NCBI RefSeq assembly: GCF_019029495.1
Contig: NZ_JAERQM010000004.1
Location: 62,001-126,000, forward strand
Length of the DNA: 64,000 nt
Direction of reading: 5' to 3'
DNA from: Falsiroseomonas oleicola
GTDB lineage: Bacteria; Pseudomonadota; Alphaproteobacteria; Acetobacterales; Acetobacteraceae
Numbering within the stretch: the stretch's first letter is position 1; each line of letters starts with the position of its first letter. This document shows, piece after piece, positions 16,511 to 24,928 of the stretch. The notes beneath the pieces were generated by a model. That model was given only the letters and a program-made list of their open reading frames with translations. It was not told the origin of the DNA and ran no database searches. The translations under genes and the position numbers were made by a program.

Positions 16511-18600
16511 CAGGCGGACTCCCCGGCGCGCGGCGCACCGCCCAGCAGGCTGCCGCCGGCGGCGGCCAGGCGCTGGATCAGCGGCGCGGGTTGCAATGTC
16601 TCATCCCCCGTCAGCGCCGCGTAATGCGCCAGCCGGTCGCGCACCGTCGCCAGCCCGAGCCCGTCGGCCCAGAGCATCGGCCCGCCGCGCCAGGCGGGCC
16701 AGCCGAAGGCATGCACGAAGATCACGTCGATGTCGGAGGCGCGGGCGGCGATGCCCTCCTCCAGGATGCGCGCACCCTCATTCACCATGGGCAGGATCAG
16801 GCGTTCGCGAATCTCCGCCGCGTCATGGCGGCGCTGCGGCACGCCCAGCCCGGCCGCCACGCGCGCGATCAGCGCCGCCACCTCCGGGTCCGGCTCCGCC
16901 TTGCGGCTGCCCTCCGCGTAGCGGTAGTAGCCGCGGCCGGTCTTCTGGCCGAGCCGCCCCTCGGCCACCAGCGCATCTGCAACCGGGAAGACCGCGCCGC
17001 GCCGTCGCCGGGCCGCCGCGCCGATATCGAGGCCGGCCAGGTCGCCCACCGCGAAGGGGCCCATCGGGTAGCCGAATTCCGTCATCGCGGCATCGACCTG
17101 TTGCGGCAGGGCGCCTTCCTGCAACAGGCGTTCGGCCTGCGCGCCGCGGCGTCCGGTCATGCGGTTGGCGACGAAGCCGTCGCAATTGCCGACCACCACC
17201 GGCACCTTGCCGAGCAACCCGCCGAGCGCCACGCCGCGGGCGAGCGACAGGCCGCTGGTCGCCTTGCCGCGGACGATTTCCAGCAGCTTCATCACATTGG
17301 CCGGGCTGAAGAAATGCAGGCCCAGCACGTCGCCCGGCCGTGCCGTCGCCGCGGCCATACGGTCGATGTCGAGCGTCGAGGTGTTGGAGGCGAGCAGCGC
17401 GCCCGCACCGGCCAGGCGGTCGATCTCGGCAAAGATGCGCTGCTTCAGCGCCATATCCTCGAACACCGCCTCCACCACCACATCCGCGCCGGCCAGGGCT
17501 GCGAGATCGGTGCTGCCGGACAGCAGCGCGCGGCGCCGCTCCATCTCCGCCTGATCCAGCCGGCCACCCTGCACGCTGCGCTGCCAGTTCTGCGCGCAGC
17601 GATCGAGGCCACGTTGCAGGGCGGCCGCATCCATGTCGATGACGGTGACGGGGATGCCCGCATTGGCGAAGCACATGGCGATGCCGCCGCCCATGGTGCC
17701 GGCCCCGATCACCGCAGCACGGCGCACCGGCGGCGGCGCGATATCCGCCGGAATGCCGGCCACCTTCTGGGCCTCCCGCTCCGCGAAGAACAGGTGGCGC
17801 AGGGCGCGGGACTGCTCGCCCTGCACCAACTCCTGGAACAGCGCGCGCTCGCGATCCAGGCCTTCCTCCAGCGGCAATTCGGTGGCGAGGCGCACCGCCT
17901 CGGCGCAGGCCAGCGGGGCGGCCTGGCCGCGCGCGCGCTTGCGGACCTCCGCGATCGCCGCGGCCAGCGACTGCGGGTCATGCGGAGCGCTGCGGTCGCG
18001 TGCCAGGGGCAGGGGGCGGCCTTCCGCCAGGGCGGTGGCGAGGAAGCGGCAGGCGGCGTCCGGAAGATCGCCATCGGCCACCGCCTCCACCAGCCCCATC
18101 TCCAGCGCCGCCTCCGCCGTCACCGGCTCGCCGCTCGCGATCATCCGCAGCGCGGCCTCGGCACCCACCAGCCGAGGCAGGCGTTGCGTGCCGCCGCCGC
18201 CGGGCAGGATGCCGCGCTTGACCTCCGGCAGGCCGAGCAGCGTTCCGGGCGCCGCCACGCGGGCATGGCAGCCCAGCGCCAGTTCCAGCCCGCCGCCGAG
18301 CACGCGGCCATGCAGCGCGGCCACCACCGGCTTGCCCAGCGTCTCGATCAGCTCGATCAGGTCGCGCAGCAGCGGCGGTATGCGGGGCTTGCCGAATTCG
18401 CGCATCTCCGCGCCAGCGCTGAACATGCGTCCGGCGCTGGCCAGCACGATGCCGCGCACCGCCGGATCGGCACCGCAGCGGCGCAGCGCCGAGTCCAGCG
18501 CCGTGCGCAGCGGCGTCGCCAGCGTGTTCACGGGCGGGTTGTCGAGGGTCAGCACGGCGATGCCATCGGCCGCCATGCGCATCCGCACCGGCTCGCTCAC
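16510..18600 (-). CDS. Bifunctional enoyl-CoA hydratase / 3-hydroxyacyl-CoA dehydrogenase (FadB/FadJ-like)
   Basis: A 696-residue fusion. A crotonase domain (about residues 1-190) has RMFSAGAEMREF, GRVLGGGLELALGC and GLPEVKRGILPGGGGTQRLP. An NAD-binding domain begins near residue 300 (AAVIGAGTMGGGIAMCFANA). Two 3-hydroxyacyl-CoA dehydrogenase C-terminal segments follow, with VGNCDGFVANRM. It performs hydration and the NAD-dependent second oxidation of beta-oxidation. I chose the GTG at 18600 because it overlaps the DUF35 gene by 4 bases (GTGA). In-frame ATGs at 18582 and 18576 are alternatives. The length matches FadJ-type proteins. Confidence 0.94.
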   Translation of the reverse strand: MSEPVRMRMAADGIAVLTLDNPPVNTLATPLRTALDSALRRCGADPAVRGIVLASAGRMFSAGAEMREFGKPRIPPLLRDLIELIETLGKPVVAALHGRVLGGGLELALGCHARVAAPGTLLGLPEVKRGILPGGGGTQRLPRLVGAEAALRMIASGEPVTAEAALEMGLVEAVADGDLPDAACRFLATALAEGRPLPLARDRSAPHDPQSLAAAIAEVRKRARGQAAPLACAEAVRLATELPLEEGLDRERALFQELVQGEQSRALRHLFFAEREAQKVAGIPADIAPPPVRRAAVIGAGTMGGGIAMCFANAGIPVTVIDMDAAALQRGLDRCAQNWQRSVQGGRLDQAEMERRRALLSGSTDLAALAGADVVVEAVFEDMALKQRIFAEIDRLAGAGALLASNTSTLDIDRMAAATARPGDVLGLHFFSPANVMKLLEIVRGKATSGLSLARGVALGGLLGKVPVVVGNCDGFVANRMTGRRGAQAERLLQEGALPQQVDAAMTEFGYPMGPFAVGDLAGLDIGAAARRRRGAVFPVADALVAEGRLGQKTGRGYYRYAEGSRKAEPDPEVAALIARVAAGLGVPQRRHDAAEIRERLILPMVNEGARILEEGIAARASDIDVIFVHAFGWPAWRGGPMLWADGLGLATVRDRLAHYAALTGDETLQPAPLIQRLAAAGGSLLGGAPRAGESA

Positions 18601-18989
18601 GCGGCGGCTTCCGGCGTGAACATCGGCATCGGGGGCGCGCCGTCCCGCGGCACGAAGATCACGCGCACGGGCTGGCCGACATGGATGGCGTCGAATTCGC
18701 AATCGACGATGTTCGTCATCATCGTCGTGCCCTCCTCCAACCGCACATAGGCGATGGCATAGGGTTCCGGCGCGCGACGCATCACGCTGTGGCTGTAGAT
18801 GGTGCCGCGGCCGGAGGCTTCCTGCCATGCCGTGGCGCCGCCGCAATGCGGGCAGATCGGGCGGGGATACCAATGCACGCGCTTGCAGGCGTCGCAGCGG
18901 CGCAGCAGCAGGCGGCCTTCGCCGGCTGCCTGCCAGAAGGGTGCCGAATCCGGCGAGGCCGGGGAAAAGGGAATGCTGCGGCCAGCCAT
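18597..18989 (-). CDS. Zn-ribbon / OB-fold protein (DUF35 family)
   Basis: A 130-residue protein with a rubredoxin-like zinc ribbon (C32-x2-C35 and C46-x2-C49) followed by a short OB-fold domain (TIYSHSVMRRAPEPYAIAYV). This family partners with thiolase-like enzymes; in sterol degradation such a domain is required by the aldolase Ltp2. It starts 5 bases after the thiolase-like gene stop, so a complex with that protein is the natural reading. The longer upstream frame overlaps the thiolase and is not needed. Confidence 0.92.
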   Translation of the reverse strand: MAGRSIPFSPASPDSAPFWQAAGEGRLLLRRCDACKRVHWYPRPICPHCGGATAWQEASGRGTIYSHSVMRRAPEPYAIAYVRLEEGTTMMTNIVDCEFDAIHVGQPVRVIFVPRDGAPPMPMFTPEAAA

Positions 18990-18994
18990 GCGGG

Positions 18995-20164
18995 TTACAT
19001 CCGCTCCAGGATCAGGGTTGCGCTGCCATGGCGGGTGCCGAGCGACCCGCCGGTGCCATGCGCCAGCGCCAGCGCACAATCCTTCACCTGCACCGCCGGG
19101 TGCGCCTCCCCGCGCAATTGCCGCACGGCCTCGATCACCTTGGTCATGCCGCCGCGATTCGAGGGATGGTTGTTGCAGAGCCCACCGCCATCCGTGTTGA
19201 AGGGCAGGCGCCCGACGCCGGAGATGAGGTTGCCATCGGCGACGAAGCGGCCACCCTGGCCCTTCTCGCAGAAGCCCAGATCCTCCAGATGCATGAGCAC
19301 GGTGATGGTGAAGCTGTCATAGATGCTGGCGTAGCGGATATCGGCGGGGGTCACGCCGGCCTCGGCAAAGGCGCGCGGGCCGGACCAGCGCGCGCCGGTG
19401 AAGGTGAGGTCCACATCCCCGCCCATCTGGCCCTTCACCGCCTCACCGGCACCACGCAGCATGACCACCGGGCGCTGGAGGCTGCGCGCGATCTCCGGCC
19501 GCGCGACCACCAATGCACCGCCGCCATCGCTGATGACGCAGCAATCGAGACGGTGCAGCGGGGCGGCGACCAGCGGGGAATTCACCACATCCTCCACCGT
19601 CACCACCTCCCGCAGCATGGCATGCGGGTTGTGCTGGGCATGGTGGCTGGCGGCGACCTTGATCCAGGCGAGCTGTTCGGAGGTGGTGCCGAATTCATGC
19701 ATGTGGCGGGTCGCGCACATCGCGTACATGTTCGCGATGGTGGGGCCGTAGGGGTATTCCCACTGCACATCCGGCTGCGCCGGATTGCCGGCGCGCGCCG
19801 TGGTGCCGGTGGCAACCCCCTCGCTGCGCGGACGGCCCGCCAGCGTGATCAGCGCGATGTCGCATTTCCCGGCGGCGATGGCCTGTGCGGCATGCGCGAC
19901 ATGCAGAAGGTAGGAGGAGCCGCCGACATCGGTGGAATCCACATGCCGGACGCGCAGGTTGAGGTAGTCCACCATCGACAGGGGGCCGAGGCCCGGCGCG
20001 TCACCGGCGCAGAAATAGCCATCGACGTCGCGCAGCGTCAGCCCGGCGTCAGACAGCGCGCCGAGCGCCACCTCCGCATGCAACTGCGCCAGCGAGGTGT
20101 CCGGCGCCTTCCGCGTCGGATGCTCGTAGGCGCCCACGATGCAGGCCGCGCCACGGAGGCTCAC
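18995..20164 (-). CDS. Thiolase-like protein (SCP2-thiolase / acetyl-CoA acetyltransferase family)
   Basis: A 389-residue thiolase-fold protein. The N-terminus SLRGAACIVGAYEHPTRKAP is typical of the acetyl-CoA acetyltransferase group that travels with DUF35. GGGLCNNHPSNRGGM keeps the thiolase His. Where classical thiolases have the nucleophilic Cys this protein has STDVGGSSY, and the C-terminal CxGGG-type Cys is replaced (HGTGGSLG). That suggests aldol-type or non-thiolytic chemistry, as in Ltp2. I prefer the GTG at 20164 by comparison with the usual protein start. An in-frame ATG at 20251, 30 bases below the operator, would add 29 residues. First gene of the long leftward operon. Confidence 0.93.
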   Translation of the reverse strand: MSLRGAACIVGAYEHPTRKAPDTSLAQLHAEVALGALSDAGLTLRDVDGYFCAGDAPGLGPLSMVDYLNLRVRHVDSTDVGGSSYLLHVAHAAQAIAAGKCDIALITLAGRPRSEGVATGTTARAGNPAQPDVQWEYPYGPTIANMYAMCATRHMHEFGTTSEQLAWIKVAASHHAQHNPHAMLREVVTVEDVVNSPLVAAPLHRLDCCVISDGGGALVVARPEIARSLQRPVVMLRGAGEAVKGQMGGDVDLTFTGARWSGPRAFAEAGVTPADIRYASIYDSFTITVLMHLEDLGFCEKGQGGRFVADGNLISGVGRLPFNTDGGGLCNNHPSNRGGMTKVIEAVRQLRGEAHPAVQVKDCALALAHGTGGSLGTRHGSATLILERM

Positions 20165-20498
20165 CGCCAGGCCCCATGAAGCGCGCGCACGGCCGATTGG
20201 TGCGCGTTGCTGCGCAGGGGATTGCCCGCTTCCGACGGCATCAGGTCGCATCACCTTTCGATCGTGTTTCCGAACACAGGCCGACCGGCCGGTCGGTCGA
20301 GAGCAGGTAAGCAGCAATGCCCCGCGGCGGCAAGCCTGTTTGATCCGTCCGCTTCGCTGCGAAATGATGTGCCCGGACGGCCTGCGGGGCATCGCGGAAA
20401 TGCCGGTCGCAAGCCACCTCATGTTTTCGACAGCCGGCTCTCAATCACCCTGGCGCCGATCGAAGGCGGCGATAGACTGCGGCTCGGAGGAGACAGAC
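20165..20498. other. Divergent intergenic region between thiolase-like and hydrolase genes
   Basis: This 334-base stretch holds no convincing gene. Its left part is the 5' leader of the thiolase-like gene and includes the alternative ATG at 20251. Promoter/operator site 6 occupies 20281-20333. The remainder up to 20498 should contain the promoter of the rightward hydrolase gene, with its ribosome site GGAGGAG at about 20486-20492. I see no clear -35/-10 pair there. Confidence 0.6.
20281..20333 (-). promoter_or_regulatory. Promoter with perfect TetR-type operator (site 6)
   Basis: CCGACCGGCCGGTCGG at 20281-20296 is a perfect 16-bp palindrome. Read leftward, -35-like TTGCCG (20333-20328) and -10-like TTACCT (20310-20305) are 17 bases apart and precede it. 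It should control the seven-gene operon thiolase-like, DUF35, FadB/J-like, two dehydrogenases, Bug and synthetase. Confidence 0.8.
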
Positions 20499-21341
20499 AT
20501 GCAGGACTTGGCCGCGCGCCTTCGGACCATCAGTGATTTCTATCCCTTCACGACACGCTGGCATGTGAAGGATCTGCGCCGCGGCGCGGAGGCGCATCAT
20601 GAGGGGGACGTGCCGATGCCCTCCGCCAGCGTGCGCAAGATCTCCATCATGATGGCGGCGCTGGCCGCCGTGCATGAAGGCCGCCTGCGGCTGGATGATC
20701 CGGTGGAGATCGAGGCGCGGCTGCAGAAGGACGTCGCCTCCGGCACCTATCGCTACATGACGCCAGGCTGCGTCATCCCCTTCCGGGACGTGCTGGTGAA
20801 CATGATGATCACCAGCGACAATGTCTGCACGCAGGCGGTGCTGGAACGGCTGGGGCCGGAGACGATGACGGGCTATTGCCACGGCATCGGCATGGTCGGC
20901 ACCGACCACCGCGGCCTGATCCCGCCGCTCGGCATCGGCTGGGACCATCCGCCGGAGGCGGTGGCGACGACGACGCAATCCGACCAGGTCCTGTTGCTGG
21001 ACCTGATCCTGCGGGGGACGGAGGATGCGGCCGCGGCGAAGCGCCTCGGCAGCACGCTGGAATTGTGCCGCCTGGCGATGGATATCCTGAGCTGGCAGAT
21101 TCTGCGGAATCTGATTCCCTCGCTGCTGCCCTATGGCACGAAGGTCGCGCACAAGACCGGGCGCGGCCGGCGTGGGCGGATGGATGCGGGCATCGTCTTC
21201 GACGGCGGCCGGCCCCTGTTCATCCTGGCCGCCGCGACGGATTGGGTGCCGGAGACGATGCCGGACGGTCTGCCCGGCTTCGCTGCCTCCTTCGCCAGCA
21301 TCGGCCGCATCGCGCGCGGCTGCTGGGATGCCTTGCGGTAG
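20499..21341 (+). CDS. Serine hydrolase of the class A beta-lactamase fold, no signal peptide
   Basis: A 280-residue protein with all three active-site motifs of class A beta-lactamases and related hydrolases: S44-V-R-K47 (SxxK), S106-D-N108 and K219-T-G221. GGAGGAG before the ATG at 20499 supports this start, which leaves no signal peptide (MQDLAARLRTISDFYPF), so the protein should be cytoplasmic. That argues against antibiotic resistance and for an intracellular amidase or esterase role. It is monocistronic and converges with the solute-binding protein at 21347, 5 bases away. Confidence 0.88.
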   Translation: MQDLAARLRTISDFYPFTTRWHVKDLRRGAEAHHEGDVPMPSASVRKISIMMAALAAVHEGRLRLDDPVEIEARLQKDVASGTYRYMTPGCVIPFRDVLVNMMITSDNVCTQAVLERLGPETMTGYCHGIGMVGTDHRGLIPPLGIGWDHPPEAVATTTQSDQVLLLDLILRGTEDAAAAKRLGSTLELCRLAMDILSWQILRNLIPSLLPYGTKVAHKTGRGRRGRMDAGIVFDGGRPLFILAAATDWVPETMPDGLPGFAASFASIGRIARGCWDALR

Positions 21342-21346
21342 GCGCT

Positions 21347-22933
21347 TCAGCCGGCCGGCCGCACATCCTGCGGCCGGGTCCGCTCATCGGTGCGCGGCGT
21401 GTGCGTGAAGCCCTGGCGCATCGCCCAGACGTTGCGCTGGACATGCATCGGGATGATCGCCTGATCGTCCATCGCCAGGCGCATCGCTTCCTGAAGCACC
21501 GCCTCGCGCTTCGCGTCGTCCAGCTCTCGCATGCCGCGCGTCAGCAATGCGTCGAAGCGCGGGTTGGCGTAGCGGCCGCGATTGACCGCGCCCATGCCCC
21601 GGGTGCGCTCATAGCTGGCCAGCACCGAGCGCATCCCGCCCGAGGGCTCGCCGGTGGAACTTCCCCAGGACACGAGGAATGAGGAGAATTCCTGGCGCGA
21701 TGCGCGGGTGACGAAGTTGGAGAAGGGCTGCACATCCACCGCGGTACGCACGCCGATCCGGGACCACATCTGCGCCACCGCCTGCACGATGCGGGCATCA
21801 TTCGGGTAGCGGTCATTCGGCCCGTGCAGGGTGATGCGGAAGCCCTCCGGATAGCCGGCTTCCGCCAGCAGGCGGCGCGCGGCGGCCGGGTCCGCCGGCG
21901 GCGGCGGCGCCAGTTCCGGCACATGGCCGAAGCCACCCGCCGGCATGAACTGGTTGATCGGCGCCGCATTGCCCTCCATCACCCGCTCGACGATCGCAGC
22001 ACGGTCAATCGCCAAAGCGAGCGCCCGGCGGACACGCACGTCGCGCAGCGGGTTGCGTGGCAGCGGCTGGCCGGCATTGTCGGTGATGAAGGGCGAAGGC
22101 CCGTCACGCATGTGGTCGAAGTGGAAATAGATCAGCCGCAGGCTGTCGATCTCGGAAATGCGAATATTCGCGTCCTGCCGCATCCGCGCCAGGTCGGCGG
22201 TCGGCACCTGGTCGATGAAGTCCACATCGCCGGCCAGCAGCGTGGAGGTGCGCGCCGCGGCGTTGGTCACCATGCGGTATTCCACCCGCTCCCACGGCTC
22301 CCGCCCGCCCCAGTAGCTGTCGTTCCGCTGCAGCTCCATCCGGTCGACCGACCGGCCGCCGCTCATGCGATACGGGCCGGTACCGATGGCGACTCGGCCG
22401 GAATTGAAGTCCTCGGTGCTGGCGCCTTCATGGATCTTGCGCGACAGCATCGGCACCTGGGACAGGTTGGCCGGCAGCACCGGGTCCGGGCCCTGGGTGC
22501 GCAGCCGCACCGTCAGCGGGTCCACCACCTCCACCCCGATGATCGCATGCGTATAGGTGCGGAAGGAGCCGGGGCTGTTCGCCACCTTCGGGATGCGGTC
22601 CAGCGTGAAGGCGACGTCGTCCGCCGTGAAGGGCGTGCCGTCGTGGAAGGTCACGCCGGCCCGCAACTTCAACTCCCACACATCCTCGCCGACCGGGCGC
22701 CAGCTTTCGGCCAGCGCGGCGACCGGCCGCGAATTGGGATCCATCTCCATCAGGTTGGAGAAGATCGTCGCGGCGAAGGCGTTGTTGGGGGAGATGTTGT
22801 GATAGTGTGGATCTAGCGATGTGACCTGCGCACCGACCGCCATGCGAAGCGTCTGCGCGGCGGCTGGTTGCGGCAGGCCTGCACCCGCCAGGCAGCCGGC
22901 CAGCAGCAGGGCCTTCAGGCTTCCGGTTTTCAT
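21347..22933 (-). CDS. ABC transporter solute-binding protein, SBP_bac_5 family (copy 2)
   Basis: A 528-residue periplasmic binding protein. A signal peptide (MKTGSLKALLLAGCLAGAGL...) ends near AAAQ. Family blocks are LRAGVTFHDGTPFTADDVAF, GTGPYRMSGGRSVDRME and RALALAIDRAAIVERVM. AAGGGAGAG precedes the ATG at 22933. It follows the Ldh_2-type dehydrogenase by 37 bases and is the last gene of the leftward operon starting at 25830. Permease and ATPase genes are absent. It shares long stretches with the protein at 4458-6065, so one arose from the other or from a common orphan family. Confidence 0.95.
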   Translation of the reverse strand: MKTGSLKALLLAGCLAGAGLPQPAAAQTLRMAVGAQVTSLDPHYHNISPNNAFAATIFSNLMEMDPNSRPVAALAESWRPVGEDVWELKLRAGVTFHDGTPFTADDVAFTLDRIPKVANSPGSFRTYTHAIIGVEVVDPLTVRLRTQGPDPVLPANLSQVPMLSRKIHEGASTEDFNSGRVAIGTGPYRMSGGRSVDRMELQRNDSYWGGREPWERVEYRMVTNAAARTSTLLAGDVDFIDQVPTADLARMRQDANIRISEIDSLRLIYFHFDHMRDGPSPFITDNAGQPLPRNPLRDVRVRRALALAIDRAAIVERVMEGNAAPINQFMPAGGFGHVPELAPPPPADPAAARRLLAEAGYPEGFRITLHGPNDRYPNDARIVQAVAQMWSRIGVRTAVDVQPFSNFVTRASRQEFSSFLVSWGSSTGEPSGGMRSVLASYERTRGMGAVNRGRYANPRFDALLTRGMRELDDAKREAVLQEAMRLAMDDQAIIPMHVQRNVWAMRQGFTHTPRTDERTRPQDVRPAG

Positions 22934-22970
22934 TGTTTCTCTCCCTTTTCTTTTCTTGGTCGGGCGTCTT

Positions 22971-24080
22971 TCAGCCCAGCAGGTAGTCGGCGCCTCCGCG
23001 TTCGCAGATGGCGCGGATATGGCGATCGAGCGCGGGCGGCACCGGGATGCCGTCGCGCAGCCGCCTGGCGCGGGCTGCTTCCTCCGGGTCCCCCGCCACC
23101 TGCACCGGGCGTGCCGGATCGCATGCGGGCGTGGCGCGCAGCACGTCGATGGCCTCGTCGAGGTCGTGCTCGAATTCGCCCTCCTCGCGGAAGGCCGCGG
23201 GGTTGAGCGCCATGAAGAAATGGCCGAGCCCGTCGGGGTCCTTCTCCGACTGCGTGCGGTTGCGGATGGGGGAGAAGCTGGCACCGACCAGCGTGCCGCC
23301 CAGGATGTGCACCATCATCGCCAGGCCATAGCCCTTGTGGCTCGCCATCTCCGGCGTGCCGCCGAGCGGCGTGAGCCCGCCCTGCGGCCGCTTCATGACA
23401 TAGTCATGCGCAAGGTGCGGGTCCGTCACGCTGGCGCCCGCGCCGTCCATCACCCAGCCGGCCGGCACCGGGCGGTCGTTCAGATGGTGGACCTTCACCT
23501 TGCCGGCGGCGACGGTGGTGGTCGCCATGTCCAGCACGAAGGGCGGGTTGCGTTCGGTCGGCGCGGCAAAGGCCAGCGGGTTGGTGCCCAGCACCGGCAC
23601 CGCGCCCCCCGTCGGCACCATGGCGATGCCGCGCGTGGCGCTGGTGACCATGCCGACGGCGCCGCGCTTCGCCGCGATGCGCGCATAGATTCCGGCCGCG
23701 CCGAAATGGTGCGAGTTGCGCACGCCCACCACGGCCACGCCGGTCTGCATGGCCTTGTCGACGGCCAGGTTCATGGCGAAGACCGAGACCGGATGGCCGA
23801 GCCCCGCGCCTGCATCAACCAGCGCCGTCGCCGGCCCTTGCCGCACGACGTGCGGTCGGGCCTGCAGGTCCAACTTGCCCTCCCGATACCGCTGCTCATA
23901 GGTCATCAGCATGGAGAGGCCGTGCGAATCGACGCCGAGAAGATCGGTCTCGACCATCATCTCCGCCGTCGTCGCCGCCAGATCCGTCGCCATGCCCCAG
24001 CTGTGGAGGATGGCCAGGATCTGCGCATGCACGCGCGCCGCCGGCACCATCAGCATCGCATCCGTCGCGACGGCGCTCAT
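22971..24080 (-). CDS. Ldh_2 family NAD(P)-dependent dehydrogenase (malate/L-lactate/ureidoglycolate type)
   Basis: A 369-residue protein with the conserved DLLGVDSHGL near residue 50 (its His is a catalytic candidate), VVGVRNSHHFGAAG, GTNPLAFAAP and SHKGYGLAMM, all hallmarks of the Ldh_2 family. These enzymes reduce or oxidise 2-hydroxy/2-oxo acids with NAD(P) and do not use a Rossmann fold. It overlaps the FAH-family gene by 4 bases. In this operon it probably interconverts a 2-keto acid released by the hydrolase or dioxygenase steps. Confidence 0.94.
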   Translation of the reverse strand: MSAVATDAMLMVPAARVHAQILAILHSWGMATDLAATTAEMMVETDLLGVDSHGLSMLMTYEQRYREGKLDLQARPHVVRQGPATALVDAGAGLGHPVSVFAMNLAVDKAMQTGVAVVGVRNSHHFGAAGIYARIAAKRGAVGMVTSATRGIAMVPTGGAVPVLGTNPLAFAAPTERNPPFVLDMATTTVAAGKVKVHHLNDRPVPAGWVMDGAGASVTDPHLAHDYVMKRPQGGLTPLGGTPEMASHKGYGLAMMVHILGGTLVGASFSPIRNRTQSEKDPDGLGHFFMALNPAAFREEGEFEHDLDEAIDVLRATPACDPARPVQVAGDPEEAARARRLRDGIPVPPALDRHIRAICERGGADYLLG

Positions 24081-24928
24081 GCCGCCCGCTCCTCCACCAC
24101 CGGGTTTCGCAGCGTGCCGAGCCCGGTGATCTCCACCTCGAACACATCGCCGGCGCGCATCCAGAGTGGCGGCGTGCGGCGGGAGCCGACGCCTTCCGGC
24201 GTGCCGGTGGCGATGATGTCGCCTGGCTCCAGCACCGTCATGGCGGAGACATAGGCCAGCAGCGTCGGGATGTCGTAGATCAGGTCGCCGGTGGAGGCGC
24301 GCTGCACCTCGCGGCCGTTCAGCCGGGATACCAGCGTCAGCTGCGTCGCATCGCCCACCTCATCCGCCGTCACCAGATAGGGGCCACAGGCGCCGGAGCG
24401 GTAGAAGTTCTTGCCGGCGGTCGTGGTGTGCTTCTGCCAGTCCCGCAGGCTGCCATCGGTGAAGCAGGCATAGCCCGCGATGTGGTCGAAGGCGCGGTCC
24501 TTGGTGATGTGCCGCCCGGCCTTGCCGATCACCAGCGCCAGCTCGCCCTCATAGTCGAAATGCTCGGAGGCCTGGGGCCGCCACAGCGCCGCGCCATGGC
24601 CCACCACGGAATCGTTCCAGCGGCCGAAGACGCGCGGGAAGGGCGGAGGCGCGCGGCCCGCTTCCTCCGCCACATGGGACCGGTAGTTGAGGCCGATTCC
24701 GATGATCTTCCGCGCATCCGGCACCACCGGCAGGAAGGTCACCGCATCCAGCGCATGATCCACGCCCTGCTCCGCGCGCGCGGCCTCCAGCGCGGGCGCG
24801 CCGCCGGCCAGCAGCGCGCGCAGCGTCGGGTATCGCGCGCCCAGGCGGCGGCCGAGATCGACCACGCCGGAGGGAACCGCGGCGCCATAGCTGGCGCCGG
24901 CGGCGGTCTCGAAGCTCAGCAGCCTCAT
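24077..24928 (-). CDS. Fumarylacetoacetate hydrolase (FAH) family protein
   Basis: A 283-residue FAH-family hydrolase/isomerase. Active-site and metal blocks include IIGIGLNYRSHVAEEAG, EHFDYEGELALVIGKAGRHI (paired Glu ligands) and IATGTPEGVGSRRTPPLW. Family members cleave or isomerise beta-diketo acids or decarboxylate oxo-acids using Mg2+. It overlaps genes on both sides by 4 bases, so the TauD-FAH-Ldh_2 set is tightly translated together. Confidence 0.94.
   Translation of the reverse strand: MRLLSFETAAGASYGAAVPSGVVDLGRRLGARYPTLRALLAGGAPALEAARAEQGVDHALDAVTFLPVVPDARKIIGIGLNYRSHVAEEAGRAPPPFPRVFGRWNDSVVGHGAALWRPQASEHFDYEGELALVIGKAGRHITKDRAFDHIAGYACFTDGSLRDWQKHTTTAGKNFYRSGACGPYLVTADEVGDATQLTLVSRLNGREVQRASTGDLIYDIPTLLAYVSAMTVLEPGDIIATGTPEGVGSRRTPPLWMRAGDVFEVEITGLGTLRNPVVEERAA

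Noticed and set aside
20499-21341. Antibiotic-resistance beta-lactamase
   Set aside because: Motifs are present, but there is no signal peptide and the context is catabolic. Resistance cannot be claimed.
22342-22357. GGTCGACCGACCGGCC, similar to the TetR-type operator
   Set aside because: It is inside the coding region of the solute-binding protein, only a partial match, with no promoter beside it. Likely chance in GC-rich sequence.
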